Assembly: GCF_903903185.1 (NCBI RefSeq)
Contig: NZ_CAIUXT010000136.1
Location: 1-64,000, forward strand
Direction of reading: 5' to 3'
DNA: 64,000 bases
Source of the DNA: an uncultured Rhodoblastus sp.
Lineage (GTDB): Bacteria; Pseudomonadota; Alphaproteobacteria; Rhizobiales; Beijerinckiaceae
Below, in pieces: positions 10,355-20,489 of this stretch. The stretch's first letter is position 1, and each line of letters opens with the position of its first letter. The translations under genes were made by a program, and so were the position numbers. The notes under the pieces were generated by a model, which did no database searches, was not told the DNA's origin, and worked only from the letters and a program-made list of their open reading frames with translations.

Positions 10355-11260
10355 TCAAATCTGGCCGGTGTTTACGGCATAGGCGCGCGCCAGCGCGCAA
10401 AATCCGGCGATTTCGACTTCCTCGGCGCGGCGGGTCGGCTCGATCCCGGCCTGCGCCAGCAAATCCAGCACATCGACGGGCAGCGGCAGGCTTTTGAGCG
10501 ATTGCCGCAGCATCTTGCGCCTTTGGCCGAAAGCCGCCAGCGTCAACGCCTCCAGCGCCTTGACCGAACATTTTAACGGTTTTTCGCGCGGAACGAGTTC
10601 GACCACGCTGGAGGTGATCTTTGGCGGCGGCGTGAAGGCGGAAGGCGGCACATCGAACAAAATCCGCGCCGCGCAGCGCCAGCCGGAGAGCACGCCGAGC
10701 CGCCCGTAATCGGCGCGCTCGAGCGGCGTGGCGACGATGCGCTTGGCCACCTCGCGCTGGAACATCAGCACCATGCGCTCATAGAAGGGCGGCCAGTCCG
10801 GTTGCGTCAGCCAGCCGGCGAGCAGCGGCGTGCCGATATTATAGGGCAGGTTGGCGCAGATGCGCACAGGGCCGGCGACGTTGTGCGCGCCGAGAAATGT
10901 CGGATAGTCGAGCGTCAACGCGTCGGCGGCGACCACGTCGAGACGGCCGGGATAATGCGCCGCGATTTCGGCCAGCGCCGGCAGGCAGCGCTCGTCGCGC
11001 TCCACCGCGATCACCCTTTTCGCGCCCGAAGCCAGCAGCGCGCGGGTCAGGCCGCCCGGTCCAGGGCCGATTTCGAGAATCGTCGCCTCGCTGAGCGGTC
11101 CAGCGGCGCGGGCGATTTTTCCGGTCAGGTTGAGGTCGAACAGGAAATTCTGGCCGAGCGATTTCTTCGCCGCCAGACCGTGAGTCGCGACCACTTCGCG
11201 CAAAGGCGGCAGGGGCGGCAAATCCGGCAAGGGGGTCACGCGCGGCTGGGAGTCGCTCAC
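10355..11260 (-). CDS. rsmA: 16S rRNA (adenine1518-N6/adenine1519-N6) dimethyltransferase
   Basis: RsmA (KsgA) dimethylates the two adjacent adenines in helix 45 of 16S rRNA during 30S assembly, using S-adenosylmethionine. The protein has 301 residues. Motifs: KKSLGQNFL, the SAM site [11 protein letters not shown], the acidic loop [10 protein letters not shown], and the catalytic [11 protein letters not shown]. The C-terminal domain has [14 protein letters not shown] and [10 protein letters not shown]. The start is a GTG at 11260 within a GTGA overlap with the pdxA stop, so translation is coupled. pdxA-rsmA is a widely conserved pair. Confidence 0.96.
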   Translation of the reverse strand: MSDSQPRVTPLPDLPPLPPLREVVATHGLAAKKSLGQNFLFDLNLTGKIARAAGPLSEATILEIGPGPGGLTRALLASGAKRVIAVERDERCLPALAEIAAHYPGRLDVVAADALTLDYPTFLGAHNVAGPVRICANLPYNIGTPLLAGWLTQPDWPPFYERMVLMFQREVAKRIVATPLERADYGRLGVLSGWRCAARILFDVPPSAFTPPPKITSSVVELVPREKPLKCSVKALEALTLAAFGQRRKMLRQSLKSLPLPVDVLDLLAQAGIEPTRRAEEVEIAGFCALARAYAVNTGQI

Positions 11261-12276
11261 GCCCGCGCCCGCGCCATGCGCGCGGCCAGCGTTACCGCCT
11301 CGCGCAGGCTGGTCAGTCTGGCCCGGCCCGTTCCGGCGAGGTCGAAAGCCGTGCCGTGATCGGGCGAGGTGCGGATGAACGGCAGGCCCAGCGTGACATT
11401 GACGCCGCTGTCGAAGGCCAGCGTCTTGATCGGGATCAGCGCCTGATCGTGATACATGCAGACAGCGACGTCGTAACCGTCGCGCGCCTGCGCATGAAAC
11501 AAGGTATCGGCGGAAAACGGTCCTTTGGCGTCGATGCCTTGCGCCGCGAGGCGCGCGACCGCCGGGGCGATGGTTTCGATTTCCTCCCGCCCGATCGCGC
11601 CCTCCTCGCCGGCGTGCGGATTGAGCCCGCTGAACACCAGGCGCGGCGCGGCGATGCCGAAGTCGTGGGTGAATGCGGCGGCGGCGATCTCGCCAATGGC
11701 GACCAGATCGTCGGTGTTGAGGAGCGACGGGACCCGCGCCAGCGGCACATGGACGGTGGCGGGGACCACCGCCAGTTCGCGCGACCACAGCAGCATGACG
11801 GGGCGAAAGGAGCCGCCGAAATGGCGTCCCGCCAGTTCGCCGAGAAATTCGGTATGTCCGGGATGGGCGAAGCCCGACCGATAGAGCACGGATTTGGCGA
11901 TCGGATTGGTGACGATGGCGCTCGCCCGGCCGCTGGCGACCCATTCGACGGCGCGGGCGATCGCCTCGACGGTCGCCGGCCCATCGGCTGGATCGGGGCG
12001 GCCCGGTTCGCCCAGGACCGGCGCTTGCAGCCTCGCTGCCGGCAGTCCGGCCTCGAAGGCCGAGGCCGCTTCTTCCGGCGTCGATTCGACGATCTCGACG
12101 GCAATTTTCAACTGTTTCGCGCGCCGATGCAGCAATCCGGGGTCAGCGATCAGGATGAAAGGTTCAAGCGGAGCCTCGCCGGCGCGCATCGCGGCGTAGA
12201 GCGCCAGCGCCAGATCGGGACCGATCCCGGAAGGATCGCCTTGCGTCATGCAAAGCGGCGGCTGAAAGCCCGTCAT
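11257..12276 (-). CDS. pdxA: 4-hydroxythreonine-4-phosphate dehydrogenase
   Basis: PdxA oxidises 4-phosphohydroxy-L-threonine with NAD in the DXP-dependent route to pyridoxal phosphate (vitamin B6). The 339-residue protein begins [20 protein letters not shown], the family N-terminal signature, and contains the metal-binding His-rich segments ([29 protein letters not shown]). The in-frame ORF extends further upstream, but the ATG at 12276 overlaps the surA stop by ATGA, which fixes the start. It lies between surA and rsmA, as in E. coli and most alphaproteobacteria. Confidence 0.96.
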   Translation of the reverse strand: MTGFQPPLCMTQGDPSGIGPDLALALYAAMRAGEAPLEPFILIADPGLLHRRAKQLKIAVEIVESTPEEAASAFEAGLPAARLQAPVLGEPGRPDPADGPATVEAIARAVEWVASGRASAIVTNPIAKSVLYRSGFAHPGHTEFLGELAGRHFGGSFRPVMLLWSRELAVVPATVHVPLARVPSLLNTDDLVAIGEIAAAAFTHDFGIAAPRLVFSGLNPHAGEEGAIGREEIETIAPAVARLAAQGIDAKGPFSADTLFHAQARDGYDVAVCMYHDQALIPIKTLAFDSGVNVTLGLPFIRTSPDHGTAFDLAGTGRARLTSLREAVTLAARMARARA

Positions 12277-13226
12277 TTCCTGGCTGTGACGATGGCGGCG
12301 TGGGAGCGGATTTCCTCGTAGAGCTTGTCGGCTTCCTGCTGGACCTTGCGCGACAGGATCCGGTTCTGCGCAGCTTCCCGCGTGGCGTCGCTCTTGGAGG
12401 CCGAGCGCGAGCACAGGGCGAGCGCGGCGACGCCGCTCGGATCGCGGCTCGCCGGCGTCAGGTGGCCGACCGGCATTTTGTCGAGCAGGGCGGTCAACTG
12501 GTCGCCCAATTGCGACGAGGTGCGGGTGAGCGGTTCGCGGACCACGAGATTCGGATATTCCGCCACCAGCTTGGCGCCGGTTTCGCAGTCGGTGAACCGG
12601 GCGTGCAGCGATTCCATCTGCTTGGCCGCCTGTTGCAGTCCGGCCGCGCCGGATTCGGCGGACACCGCGATCAGGACCTGACGAATGACATAGGTCTGCT
12701 GGTTCGACAGCTTCTTGTCGCGGGCGATTTCAGCATCGATGTCGCTCTGGCTGACTTCGACGGCGCGGTTGCGGGCGCGGGTATACATGTTGAATCCGGT
12801 ATGGATGGAGAAGAAATTCTCCATGTGCTTCTTGTCCACCCGCGAATTTTGCAGCCGCGCGCTGAGCGCGTCGGCGGAGATATGGGCGCGATCGGCGTAA
12901 TATTGCACCGCCGGGCCGAATTCGCTGGCGCTGATCTTGATGCCGTATTTGTTGATTTCGCCGGCCTCCAGCCGCGACTTGATCATGCTTTCCATCGCCG
13001 CCGACGCCGAGGAGGGCTGGCCGAGGGCGCTCAACAGCTTTTCCCGCTCCGCGATGTCGAACGTGGTGATCGGCTCGCCGTTGACCGTGGCGACGATCGA
13101 CTGCGCGTGGGCCGGGACGCATGCCAGCAGGCCGGCTTCCGGCGAAAAAGCCAGAACGGCCAGCGTCACGGCGATGGCGCGCGCATGAACGAAAAAAAAC
13201 CTCGATCCGATCGTCATTCCTGTCAT
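12273..13226 (-). CDS. surA: SurA-type periplasmic chaperone / peptidyl-prolyl isomerase-like
   Basis: SurA escorts unfolded outer-membrane proteins, notably LptD, across the periplasm. This protein of 317 residues has a signal peptide ending near AHAQS and the SurA N-terminal domain (IVATVNGEPITTFDIAEREKLL). It is shorter than E. coli SurA (428 residues), and the single rotamase-like region (about residues 175-275) lacks an obvious complete parvulin signature, so chaperone activity is better supported than isomerase activity. Two ATGs nine bases apart (13226 and 13217) are possible starts. The gene sits directly downstream of lptD, its main client, which supports the assignment. Confidence 0.85.
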   Translation of the reverse strand: MTGMTIGSRFFFVHARAIAVTLAVLAFSPEAGLLACVPAHAQSIVATVNGEPITTFDIAEREKLLSALGQPSSASAAMESMIKSRLEAGEINKYGIKISASEFGPAVQYYADRAHISADALSARLQNSRVDKKHMENFFSIHTGFNMYTRARNRAVEVSQSDIDAEIARDKKLSNQQTYVIRQVLIAVSAESGAAGLQQAAKQMESLHARFTDCETGAKLVAEYPNLVVREPLTRTSSQLGDQLTALLDKMPVGHLTPASRDPSGVAALALCSRSASKSDATREAAQNRILSRKVQQEADKLYEEIRSHAAIVTARK

Positions 13227-13376
13227 CCGCCCGTCAAATTGCCGATTGGGTGAAGCGCCCGGCTTCTCCCGCGCGATCGGCGCTGCCCGTCCAATAATCC
13301 AACCCCGCCTTCCCATGGAATCGGACTGTGTTTTTGTTGCGGCGTCGGCTTGCCCGTCGGGCGCCGGAGTCCCGCG

Positions 13377-16043
13377 TCAATTATATCGGACGCCATCCTG
13401 GATCTGCGACGGCGACAGCGCGAAAGGCGCCTTGATGCTGCCCAGGGTGCGCAGATCGAGGGTCAGCAGCACCGTCTGGTTGCGCGTATAGGTCGCCGGA
13501 TAGCCGTAATTGTCGGACAGGGCGTTGATGTAATTCAGCGTCAGTTTGGTGCAGTCGTCGGCATAGCCGACGCCGGCGACGAAGGAGGCCACGGCGAAGA
13601 CCGGAGCGGGCTGGGCAAGGAAGGCGTTGTAATAATGCCGTCCGAGATCGAAATTGACGTTGCCGGACACGTAGTAATGTTCGAGCACGTCATAGCGCGT
13701 ATTGAATTGCAGGCCTTCGCGCCGATAGACATAGCCGATCAGCGGCTGCTGCTCGTAATTGGCGAATTGCGCGCCAAACGAGACCGGCCCGTAATGGGCG
13801 GTCGCCGCCGCGTCCAGGCGCCGCATCGCCCAGGTATTCTCGTCGAACCGCGACTTGACGACGAGGGTGTAATTGGAGTTCGGCGAATAGCTGACGCGCG
13901 AGATGTAGTCCGAAGCCCTGGTGTCGAGGCCCGACGACAGCCCGATATTGGCCATGTCGGGCGTGGCGTAGGAATTGATTCCCGCCAATTGCTGCGACTG
14001 GCCGAACATGGCGCTGGCATAGCCGTTCTTGTCCATGTCGAGCGTGAATTGCGCGCCGTAATTGGCGCGCACGCCGGTCTCGAACCGATCGTAGCCGGAA
14101 TATTTGTTCCATTCGAACAGGTTGGTGTCGTCGAACACCAGGCTCTGCGCGTCCATGTTGACCAGCGTATTGGCGTTCTGGCCGTTCGGCCGGGCGATGA
14201 CCTGCGCGATCGGCTCGATGACCAGATTGCCGATGGCGGTTTTCGCCAGCAGCGGATAGCGCCAATCCACGCCAACGCCGGGCGTCACATAGCCGTTGAA
14301 CTGGTTGTTGGTGGAGAGGAAGGCGCCCTGGGCGGCGTTCGGAATGATGTCGGTGACGGCGATGCCGTTGTCGGTCCCGAAATAGATCGCCTCGCCGGTC
14401 GTTTTGTAGTTCAGGAAATTGCCGTTGGCGCGCGCGAAGACGAAGGGCGTCCAGACGTCGCCGATCGGGTCGATCAGCTTGCGCTGCCACGACAGCTGCA
14501 GGGTGGCGGTGGTGTAATCGCCGCCGATGCCATTCATCAGGCAGGAGCCCTGGTTGTAATCGGGCTTGCCGGTGACCGGATTGCGGCAGACGTTGTACAG
14601 GCCATATTGGCGATCGAGCGTCACCGCGCCGATCTGCTGATAGGAGGCGAGCCCCGCCGAAGAACTGGTGAGATTGCCGTCGATTTCGAGCTGGCCGCCG
14701 ATGCCGAGGGTTTGCTCCGGCTTGATGTCGATGGTCTTGTTGTAATCGAGGATCGGCCAGACGGCGGCGAGCTGCGGCTGAAGGTCTGAATTGGCCATGC
14801 CCTGGAACGAGAACCCGCGCAGGTCGAAATAGCCGCGCTCGCCCTGGCCGGTCAGATAGACCGTCGAGGAGGTCTCCCGGAAGAAATTGCCGCTCAGGGC
14901 GCTGCCGGTCAGATTGCCGCTCGGCAGGCCATAATCGTTGAGGAACCATTTGTCGGACACGCGCGCGATGTCCCAGCCGAATTTCCACATCGGGCTGAGC
15001 CAGATCGCGCCGAGCGATTCGACGGCGCCGCGATTGGTGCGGTCGCCCGAACCCCAGGGTTCGGAGGCGAAGGCCTCGTCCTGCCGCTGGTGAATGCCGC
15101 TCGCCATGATCTGGTAATAGCCGTTTTCGAGGCGATGGCGGAATTCGACTTCGCCGAACAGGCCCTGGCGCGTCATGTACATCGGCGTCAGGGTCACGTC
15201 CATGTTCGGCGCGATGGCCCAGAAATAGGGAACGCCGGCGCCAAAGCCGGTGGTCGAGCGATAGGTCAGGCGCGGCGCGAGGAAGCCGGACTGGCGCGTC
15301 ACGCTCGGATCGGCGGTCGAAAGAAAGGGGATATAGGCGATCGGCACGCCATAAAGCTCGAACCAGGCGTGCTCGTAATAGAGCATCTGTTCGGCGTTCT
15401 TGTGGATGATCTTCTCGGCGCGCAGCCGCCACAGCGGCGGCCTTTCCGGGTGCTCGGCGCAACTCGGGCAGGCGGTGTAGGTTCCCTTCTCGAACACGGT
15501 GGTGTTCTCGTCGCGCTTTTCCGAGCGCGTGGCGCTCAAATGGGTCTTTTCCTTGGTGTCGGCGCGCACCGTATCGACGAAACCCTGTTTGAAATCGCCG
15601 GTCAGCTCCATCCGGTCGGCATGGGTGAGCCCGCCGTCGGGCTCGGTGAGCTTGACCGCGCCTTCGGCGAGAACCCGCCCGCTTTCGCGAAAATAGGTGA
15701 CCCGATCCGCCTCGAGCACCTTGCCCTGATAATAGATTTGCGCATCGCCCTCGGCGGTGACGGTATGGGCCTTGTCGTCATAGACGACGCGGTCGGCCTC
15801 GACCACCATCGGGCTCTTCTTGTCGCCGCTGTTGGCGCCGGCGGCGAAACGGTCGTTGAGCGTACGGCTCGGGGCGGCCGGCGGCGGGGTCTGGGCCTGG
15901 GTCCGGGCGACAAAAGCGGACAGGGCGACGAGAAAAACCAGTGCAACGGCAAGTGACGCCGGAACGCGGACGCGCCGAAACATTCCCGCAGCCCGGCCGA
16001 CAGCCGCGCGGACCTGTTTGCGGCGATGCGATCCATGCGCCAT
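13377..16043 (-). CDS. lptD: LPS-assembly protein LptD
   Basis: LptD is the outer-membrane barrel that, with LptE, inserts lipopolysaccharide into the outer leaflet. It has 888 residues: a basic N-terminus with signal peptide (core LAVALVFLVALSAF), an OstA/LptA-like beta-jellyroll domain (about residues 70-200, including VVEADRVVYDDKAHTVTAEG), then a large barrel with repeated aromatic strands to the C-terminus. The start ATG at 16043 shares its A with the lptG stop (TGATG), indicating coupled translation; longer in-frame starts are less likely. Cysteines occur in a CPSC pair and in two barrel-loop positions. Gene order lptF-lptG-lptD-surA groups the machinery with its chaperone. Confidence 0.96.
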   Translation of the reverse strand: MAHGSHRRKQVRAAVGRAAGMFRRVRVPASLAVALVFLVALSAFVARTQAQTPPPAAPSRTLNDRFAAGANSGDKKSPMVVEADRVVYDDKAHTVTAEGDAQIYYQGKVLEADRVTYFRESGRVLAEGAVKLTEPDGGLTHADRMELTGDFKQGFVDTVRADTKEKTHLSATRSEKRDENTTVFEKGTYTACPSCAEHPERPPLWRLRAEKIIHKNAEQMLYYEHAWFELYGVPIAYIPFLSTADPSVTRQSGFLAPRLTYRSTTGFGAGVPYFWAIAPNMDVTLTPMYMTRQGLFGEVEFRHRLENGYYQIMASGIHQRQDEAFASEPWGSGDRTNRGAVESLGAIWLSPMWKFGWDIARVSDKWFLNDYGLPSGNLTGSALSGNFFRETSSTVYLTGQGERGYFDLRGFSFQGMANSDLQPQLAAVWPILDYNKTIDIKPEQTLGIGGQLEIDGNLTSSSAGLASYQQIGAVTLDRQYGLYNVCRNPVTGKPDYNQGSCLMNGIGGDYTTATLQLSWQRKLIDPIGDVWTPFVFARANGNFLNYKTTGEAIYFGTDNGIAVTDIIPNAAQGAFLSTNNQFNGYVTPGVGVDWRYPLLAKTAIGNLVIEPIAQVIARPNGQNANTLVNMDAQSLVFDDTNLFEWNKYSGYDRFETGVRANYGAQFTLDMDKNGYASAMFGQSQQLAGINSYATPDMANIGLSSGLDTRASDYISRVSYSPNSNYTLVVKSRFDENTWAMRRLDAAATAHYGPVSFGAQFANYEQQPLIGYVYRREGLQFNTRYDVLEHYYVSGNVNFDLGRHYYNAFLAQPAPVFAVASFVAGVGYADDCTKLTLNYINALSDNYGYPATYTRNQTVLLTLDLRTLGSIKAPFALSPSQIQDGVRYN

Positions 16044-17125
16044 CAGCCGTCCTCGCGGTTCAAAAGCGCCAATGCGCCCAACATGTTTGCGACAATGGCC
16101 GGCGACCATGCGGCGACGGGCGCGCTCAATACCCCCGCGCCGCCAAGATCGGACACCAGTTTTGTTGCGACATAAAGCACAAAGCCGGCGCCGACGCCAC
16201 CCATGACCAGAACGCCCACGCCGCCCATGCGCGAAAGCTTCAACGAGAACGACGCGGCAATGAGGACCATGGCCGCGAGCAGCAGAGGCAGAGCGAGAAG
16301 CGACTGAAAACGCAAACGATACCCCACGGCGTCAAGCCCGGCGCCTTCCGTGTCCCGCACCACGCGCGGCAGGGACCAGAAAGGCACGGATTCGGGCGAG
16401 ACGAAACTCTGAACGACCTGACTTGGCGACAGATTAGTCGCAAGAAGGTAAATTTCCGTCAACCGCGGATCGAGCCCCGGCGAAGTGACGGTTGCATGGC
16501 TCAGGCGCCATTCCGGCCCAACCAACCGGGCGTTGTCGGCGTCCACCCGTTCAATGAACTTTCCTTTGTTGTCAAACACATAGGCCGATACCGCGCCAAG
16601 CGAAAGACCCTGTTCGGCCGACGTCTCGGCGCGCAGAATCGACTGGCCGTCCCGGCTTTTCTGCCGGATCCACAGGCTCGAATCGTTCAAAAAAAGCTTC
16701 GATTTGAAAAGATTGGTCTCGATCGCGTCGGCGCGCTGGCGCATCAACGCCGAAACCGGATTGTAGATTCCGATCGCCAGCACGCCGATGGCGAGGGCGC
16801 CGAGCAGGGGCGGGGTCAGGAACTGCCAGACCGAGACGCCGGCGGCGCGCGCCACCACCAACTCCAGCTTGCGGGTCAGATTGATGAAGGCGGCCATCGC
16901 CCCGAACAGCACGGCGAAGGGCAGCACCTGTTCGGAGACCGCCGGCGTACGCAAAAACGACAGCGCCGCCACCAGACCGGCGCTGGCATGGGGATTATCG
17001 CCGGCGCGGCGCAGCATTTCGACGAAATCGACCATGTAGATCAGACCGAATATCGTGAAAAACACCACCGCGACGCTTTTGACGAAGCGCGACCCGATGT
17101 AGAGGCCAAGAGTTTTGCCGATCAT
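16043..17125 (-). CDS. lptG: LPS export ABC transporter permease LptG
   Basis: LptG is one of two inner-membrane permeases of the LptB2FG exporter that extracts LPS from the inner membrane. The 360-residue protein has the YjgP/YjgQ family layout: transmembrane helices at the N-terminus (FVKSVAVVFFTIFGLIYMVDFVEMLR), a periplasmic jellyroll in the middle and three helices at the C-terminus. A strong agggaggacgag ribosome site precedes the ATG at 17125, so I chose it over the in-frame ATG 30 bases upstream. It is 65 bases from lptF and overlaps lptD by one base. Confidence 0.95.
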   Translation of the reverse strand: MIGKTLGLYIGSRFVKSVAVVFFTIFGLIYMVDFVEMLRRAGDNPHASAGLVAALSFLRTPAVSEQVLPFAVLFGAMAAFINLTRKLELVVARAAGVSVWQFLTPPLLGALAIGVLAIGIYNPVSALMRQRADAIETNLFKSKLFLNDSSLWIRQKSRDGQSILRAETSAEQGLSLGAVSAYVFDNKGKFIERVDADNARLVGPEWRLSHATVTSPGLDPRLTEIYLLATNLSPSQVVQSFVSPESVPFWSLPRVVRDTEGAGLDAVGYRLRFQSLLALPLLLAAMVLIAASFSLKLSRMGGVGVLVMGGVGAGFVLYVATKLVSDLGGAGVLSAPVAAWSPAIVANMLGALALLNREDG

Positions 17126-17190
17126 CTCGTCCTCCCTGTCATGGGGCCCTTTCAATCACGATGTTGCGCCGGTCACGATGTCAGGCTCCC

Positions 17191-18318
17191 TCAGGCCTCC
17201 GCAAGTCCTGCCCGGACCCGGCGGAACGGATTTTCGAAGGCGAAGCGGAAGGCGTAAAGCGCGGCGAGCGCGCAGCCGAACAGCGGCAGGAAATAGGCGA
17301 GCGGAACGGCGGCGGCCTCGCGCGCCATCAGGGCGGAAGCGCCGAAACCGCCGACCCGCAGCGCCAGCGCGCAGCCGACGGCGGCGGCCATGGCCGCGCC
17401 GCGATTCTGCCGGGTGGTGCGTGGCGCGCCCAGCGCCGCGAAAGCGATCATGCCCATGGCAAGCGCATAGAGTGGCGCGATGAACCGCTCATGCAGTTCG
17501 GCGCGGAATCGCCCCTCATTTGCCTTCACATAGGCGTCGGCGGGGTCGAAGACGAGCAGCGCCGGCGTCGATCTCTCGCGCGGGCGCAACGGCGTTCCGT
17601 CGGCGCGCGCGCCGAAATGGCTCAGATCGAGCGCATAGGAATCGAACACGATCATCGCCGGGGTCTTGGCGTCCTTGTCCTGGCGCTGGATCGTGCCGGT
17701 CTCCAGCACCAGATAATTCTGGTCGCCGGCCTTGGCGGCAATGCCGGTTTCGGCGAGATAGACATTGTTCTGGCCCGCTTCGCGCCGGTCGAGCATGAAA
17801 ATGCCGAGCAGGGCGCCGCCCGGCCCGCGGTCGCGGTAATGGAACGTCAGGCCTGGTTCGAGCATGTTGAACGCTCCCGGACGGACGATTCGGGTCAGAA
17901 AGTCCGACTGCACCTCGCTCAACGCGTCGCGCATGATGCGAAAGCTCCAGGGCATGGCCCAGAGCGACATCAGGCCGGAAAAAATCGCCGCCGCGACGAT
18001 CAGCGCGGCATAGGGCCGGAACAATTGAAATGGCGACAGGCCGGCGGCGGCCGAAACCACCAGTTCGCTGTCGCCATTGAGCTTGTTGAGCGAGAACAGG
18101 GTGGCGATGAACAGCGCGATCGGCGCGATCACCATGACCAGCGACGGCACGATCAGGCTGGTGATGTGAAAGAACACGATCAGCGACTGGCCCTTGGTGG
18201 TCATCAGATCGAAATCCTTCATCGCCTGGGTCAGCCAGATCACCGCCGTCAGGATGCCAAGTGCGGCGAGGAAGGCCGAGGCCGCGATCCTGAAAATATA
18301 GCGCTCAAAGAGGGTCAT
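17191..18318 (-). CDS. lptF: LPS export ABC transporter permease LptF
   Basis: LptF is the partner permease of LptG. The 375-residue protein starts MTLFERYIFRIAASAFL, a family-typical opening, with an N-terminal helix pair, the conserved MKDFDLMTTKGQSL loop, a periplasmic domain and C-terminal helices (YALAMGMIAFAALGAPR). A gaggaaga ribosome site precedes the ATG. It is the first gene of the minus-strand lptFG-lptD-surA-pdxA-rsmA run and is divergent from pepA, so the operon promoter is probably in 18319-18745. Confidence 0.95.
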   Translation of the reverse strand: MTLFERYIFRIAASAFLAALGILTAVIWLTQAMKDFDLMTTKGQSLIVFFHITSLIVPSLVMVIAPIALFIATLFSLNKLNGDSELVVSAAAGLSPFQLFRPYAALIVAAAIFSGLMSLWAMPWSFRIMRDALSEVQSDFLTRIVRPGAFNMLEPGLTFHYRDRGPGGALLGIFMLDRREAGQNNVYLAETGIAAKAGDQNYLVLETGTIQRQDKDAKTPAMIVFDSYALDLSHFGARADGTPLRPRERSTPALLVFDPADAYVKANEGRFRAELHERFIAPLYALAMGMIAFAALGAPRTTRQNRGAAMAAAVGCALALRVGGFGASALMAREAAAVPLAYFLPLFGCALAALYAFRFAFENPFRRVRAGLAEA

Positions 18319-18745
18319 TCTTCCTCGGGTTTCGCGGCCAAGGCCGGCGGGATACGCTATAAGCTATATAAATCAATATTTTATGCCATAAACCTCACCT
18401 GACGCATCGGTTGAGGCCAGCGCCGACCGACCTTGATCTTTCTAGCGCATAAACCTCGCCTGAAAAGCTCCCGCCGAAGATATTTCAAGCCTGTGTCGTT
18501 TGGGTATCGTGTCTGGCCGGAAATGGCGGCATTTCAATGTCCGCGCGACAGCGCGCAAAACAACAATTTTTGTGCAAGCTAAGCAGAGGTTCGGGACGTA
18601 AACATTGACCCTTTTCGCCGGGCGAGCGCATAGTGTCGCCATTGTCTCCCGCCGCGTTCCGCCGGCGGGAGAATTTTATCGGCTTCCGCCAGTCGTCGCG
18701 CGCCTCCCGCGCGCAGGCCGGGCGTCGACACGCATGAGGTTTGGC
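18319..18745. promoter_or_regulatory. Divergent lptF/pepA control region with a direct repeat
   Basis: This region separates two divergent operons. An AT-rich patch (18360-18390) lies nearest lptF. The 16-mer cataaacctcacctga at 18387-18402 recurs with one mismatch at 18448-18463, 61 bases apart (about six helical turns), an arrangement compatible with a looping operator. The pepA frame is open upstream of the chosen start, but the sequence there shows no family conservation. Confidence 0.45.
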
Positions 18746-20323
18746 ATGTCCGGGTCCGTTTCCATTGGCGTCGTCCGTTTTGCCGAGGCGCTGTCGCCTC
18801 CGGCCGATCAGGGCGGCGAGGTCCTGATCGTCTTTGCGGGCGCCGGGCTCGGTCTGGGCGAGGCGACCAGCCATGCGCTCGGCGAAGCCGCCGCGCTGAT
18901 TGCCCGCGCCGCCGAAGTCGCGGGCTTCAAGGGCAAGATCGGCTCCGCCCTCGATATTCTCGCGCCCGCCGGGATCAAAGCGCCCCGGTTGCTGGTGCTC
19001 GGGACCGCGCCGGACAAGGCGGAAAAGGCGGAAAACGCCGACAAGGCCGAAAAGGCCGAAAAGGACGCCGCCAGCGTCGATTATCTGCGGCTCGGCGGCC
19101 TTGCCGCAGCCCAGCTCGGCAAGGCGAGGAAGGCGGCGATCCTGTTCGATTTCGCCGCGCCGCCGGAGGATTTTTCGGCGGCGGCGGCGGATTTCGCGCT
19201 GGGATTGCGGCTGCGCGCCTATAAATTCGACCAGTTCAAGACCAAGAAGAGTCAGAAGGACGAGGCCGACTCCTCCGGTCCGCTTTCCATCCGGCTCGCC
19301 GGCGCCGATCCGGCCTCGCCCGGCGTTCTCGAAGCGGCGGCGGCCAGGATCGAGGGCCTCGCCGAGGGCGTCGATCTCGCGCGCACCCTGGTCAACCTGC
19401 CGCCGAACCTGCTCTATCCCGAATCCTTCGCCGAAAAAGCCGGCGAACTGGCGAAACTTGGCGTCGGCGTCGAGATTCTCGATGTGCCGGCGCTGGAGGC
19501 GCTCGGAATGCGCGCGCTGCTCGGCGTCGGGCAGGGTTCGGCGCGGTCGAGCCGCGTCGTCCTGATGCGCTGGAACGGCGGGCCCGAGGGCGAGCCGCCC
19601 CTGGCCTTCATCGGCAAGGGCGTGTGTTTCGATTCCGGCGGGATATCGATCAAGCCGGGCGCCGGCATGGAGGACATGAAGGGCGACATGGCGGGCGCCG
19701 CCTGCGTCGTCGGCCTCATGCACGCGCTGGCGTCGCGCAAGGCGGCGGCCAATGTGATCGGGGCCATCGGCCTCGTCGAAAACATGCCGGGCGGCAAGGC
19801 GCAAAGGCCGGGCGACATTGTCGCCTCGATGTCCGGCCAGACCATCGAGATCATCAATACCGACGCCGAAGGGCGGCTGGTGCTGGCCGACGTGCTGTGG
19901 CACGTCCAAAACGCCTTCAAGCCGAAATTCATGGTCGATCTCGCCACCCTGACCGGCGCGATCCTGGTGGCGCTGGGGCAGGAATATGCCGGCCTGTTCA
20001 GCAATAACGACGAATTGGCCGAGAACCTGATCAAGGCCGGGACGGCGACCGGCGAGAAACTCTGGCGCCTGCCGATGGGGCCGACCTATGACAAGCTCGT
20101 CGATTCCAAATTCGCCGACATGAAGAACACCGGCGGCCGCCATGCCGGATCGATCACCGCCGCGCAATTCTTGCAGCGCTTCGTCAACGACACGCCCTGG
20201 GCGCATCTCGACATCGCCGGAACCGGCATGGGCTCGCCGACCGGCGACCTCAACCAGAGCTGGGGCTCGGGCTTTGGCGTGCGCCTGCTGGATCGGCTGG
20301 TAAAGGATAATTATGAAAAATAG
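18746..20323 (+). CDS. pepA: Leucyl aminopeptidase (M17 family)
   Basis: PepA is a cytosolic hexameric di-metal aminopeptidase that releases N-terminal residues from peptides. The C-terminal catalytic domain holds the family signature [12 protein letters not shown], the metal-binding [15 protein letters not shown] segment and [12 protein letters not shown]. The 525-residue protein is of normal length. A Lys-Ala-Glu-rich repeat (about 19012-19070) sits in a surface loop of the N-terminal domain. The ATG at 18746 has gagg seven bases upstream; an ATG at 18734 is also possible. holC follows 166 bases on, after a dispersed repeat; pepA-holC is a conserved pair. Confidence 0.95.
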   Translation: MSGSVSIGVVRFAEALSPPADQGGEVLIVFAGAGLGLGEATSHALGEAAALIARAAEVAGFKGKIGSALDILAPAGIKAPRLLVLGTAPDKAEKAENADKAEKAEKDAASVDYLRLGGLAAAQLGKARKAAILFDFAAPPEDFSAAAADFALGLRLRAYKFDQFKTKKSQKDEADSSGPLSIRLAGADPASPGVLEAAAARIEGLAEGVDLARTLVNLPPNLLYPESFAEKAGELAKLGVGVEILDVPALEALGMRALLGVGQGSARSSRVVLMRWNGGPEGEPPLAFIGKGVCFDSGGISIKPGAGMEDMKGDMAGAACVVGLMHALASRKAAANVIGAIGLVENMPGGKAQRPGDIVASMSGQTIEIINTDAEGRLVLADVLWHVQNAFKPKFMVDLATLTGAILVALGQEYAGLFSNNDELAENLIKAGTATGEKLWRLPMGPTYDKLVDSKFADMKNTGGRHAGSITAAQFLQRFVNDTPWAHLDIAGTGMGSPTGDLNQSWGSGFGVRLLDRLVKDNYEK

Positions 20324-20353
20324 TTCTTGCAGGGCTGCGGAGAAACACGCAGA

Positions 20354-20460
20354 CCGCCCTCGTGCTTCGAGACGGCTGCCTGGCAGTCTGCGCGTGAGGG
20401 CTGCTTTTATAGATTCCGCCTCATGGTGAGGAGCCGCTGAAAGCGGCGTCTCGAACCATG
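20354..20460. repeat. Dispersed two-part palindromic repeat, copy A
   Basis: It lies between pepA and holC. Part one (20354-20402) contains ccctcgtgcttcgagacg and ends in gtgaggg. Part two (20421-20460) is an inverted element with a stem agccgc/gcggc around tgaaa and flanks catggt/accatg. Related copies lie at 43906-43980 and 51349-51475. Such palindromes, built on cttcgagacg and gaggagcgc cores, are widespread in intergenic DNA of Rhizobiales. Confidence 0.75.
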
Positions 20461-20489
20461 GGCCATAGGAAGCGGACTTTTTCAGTCCC

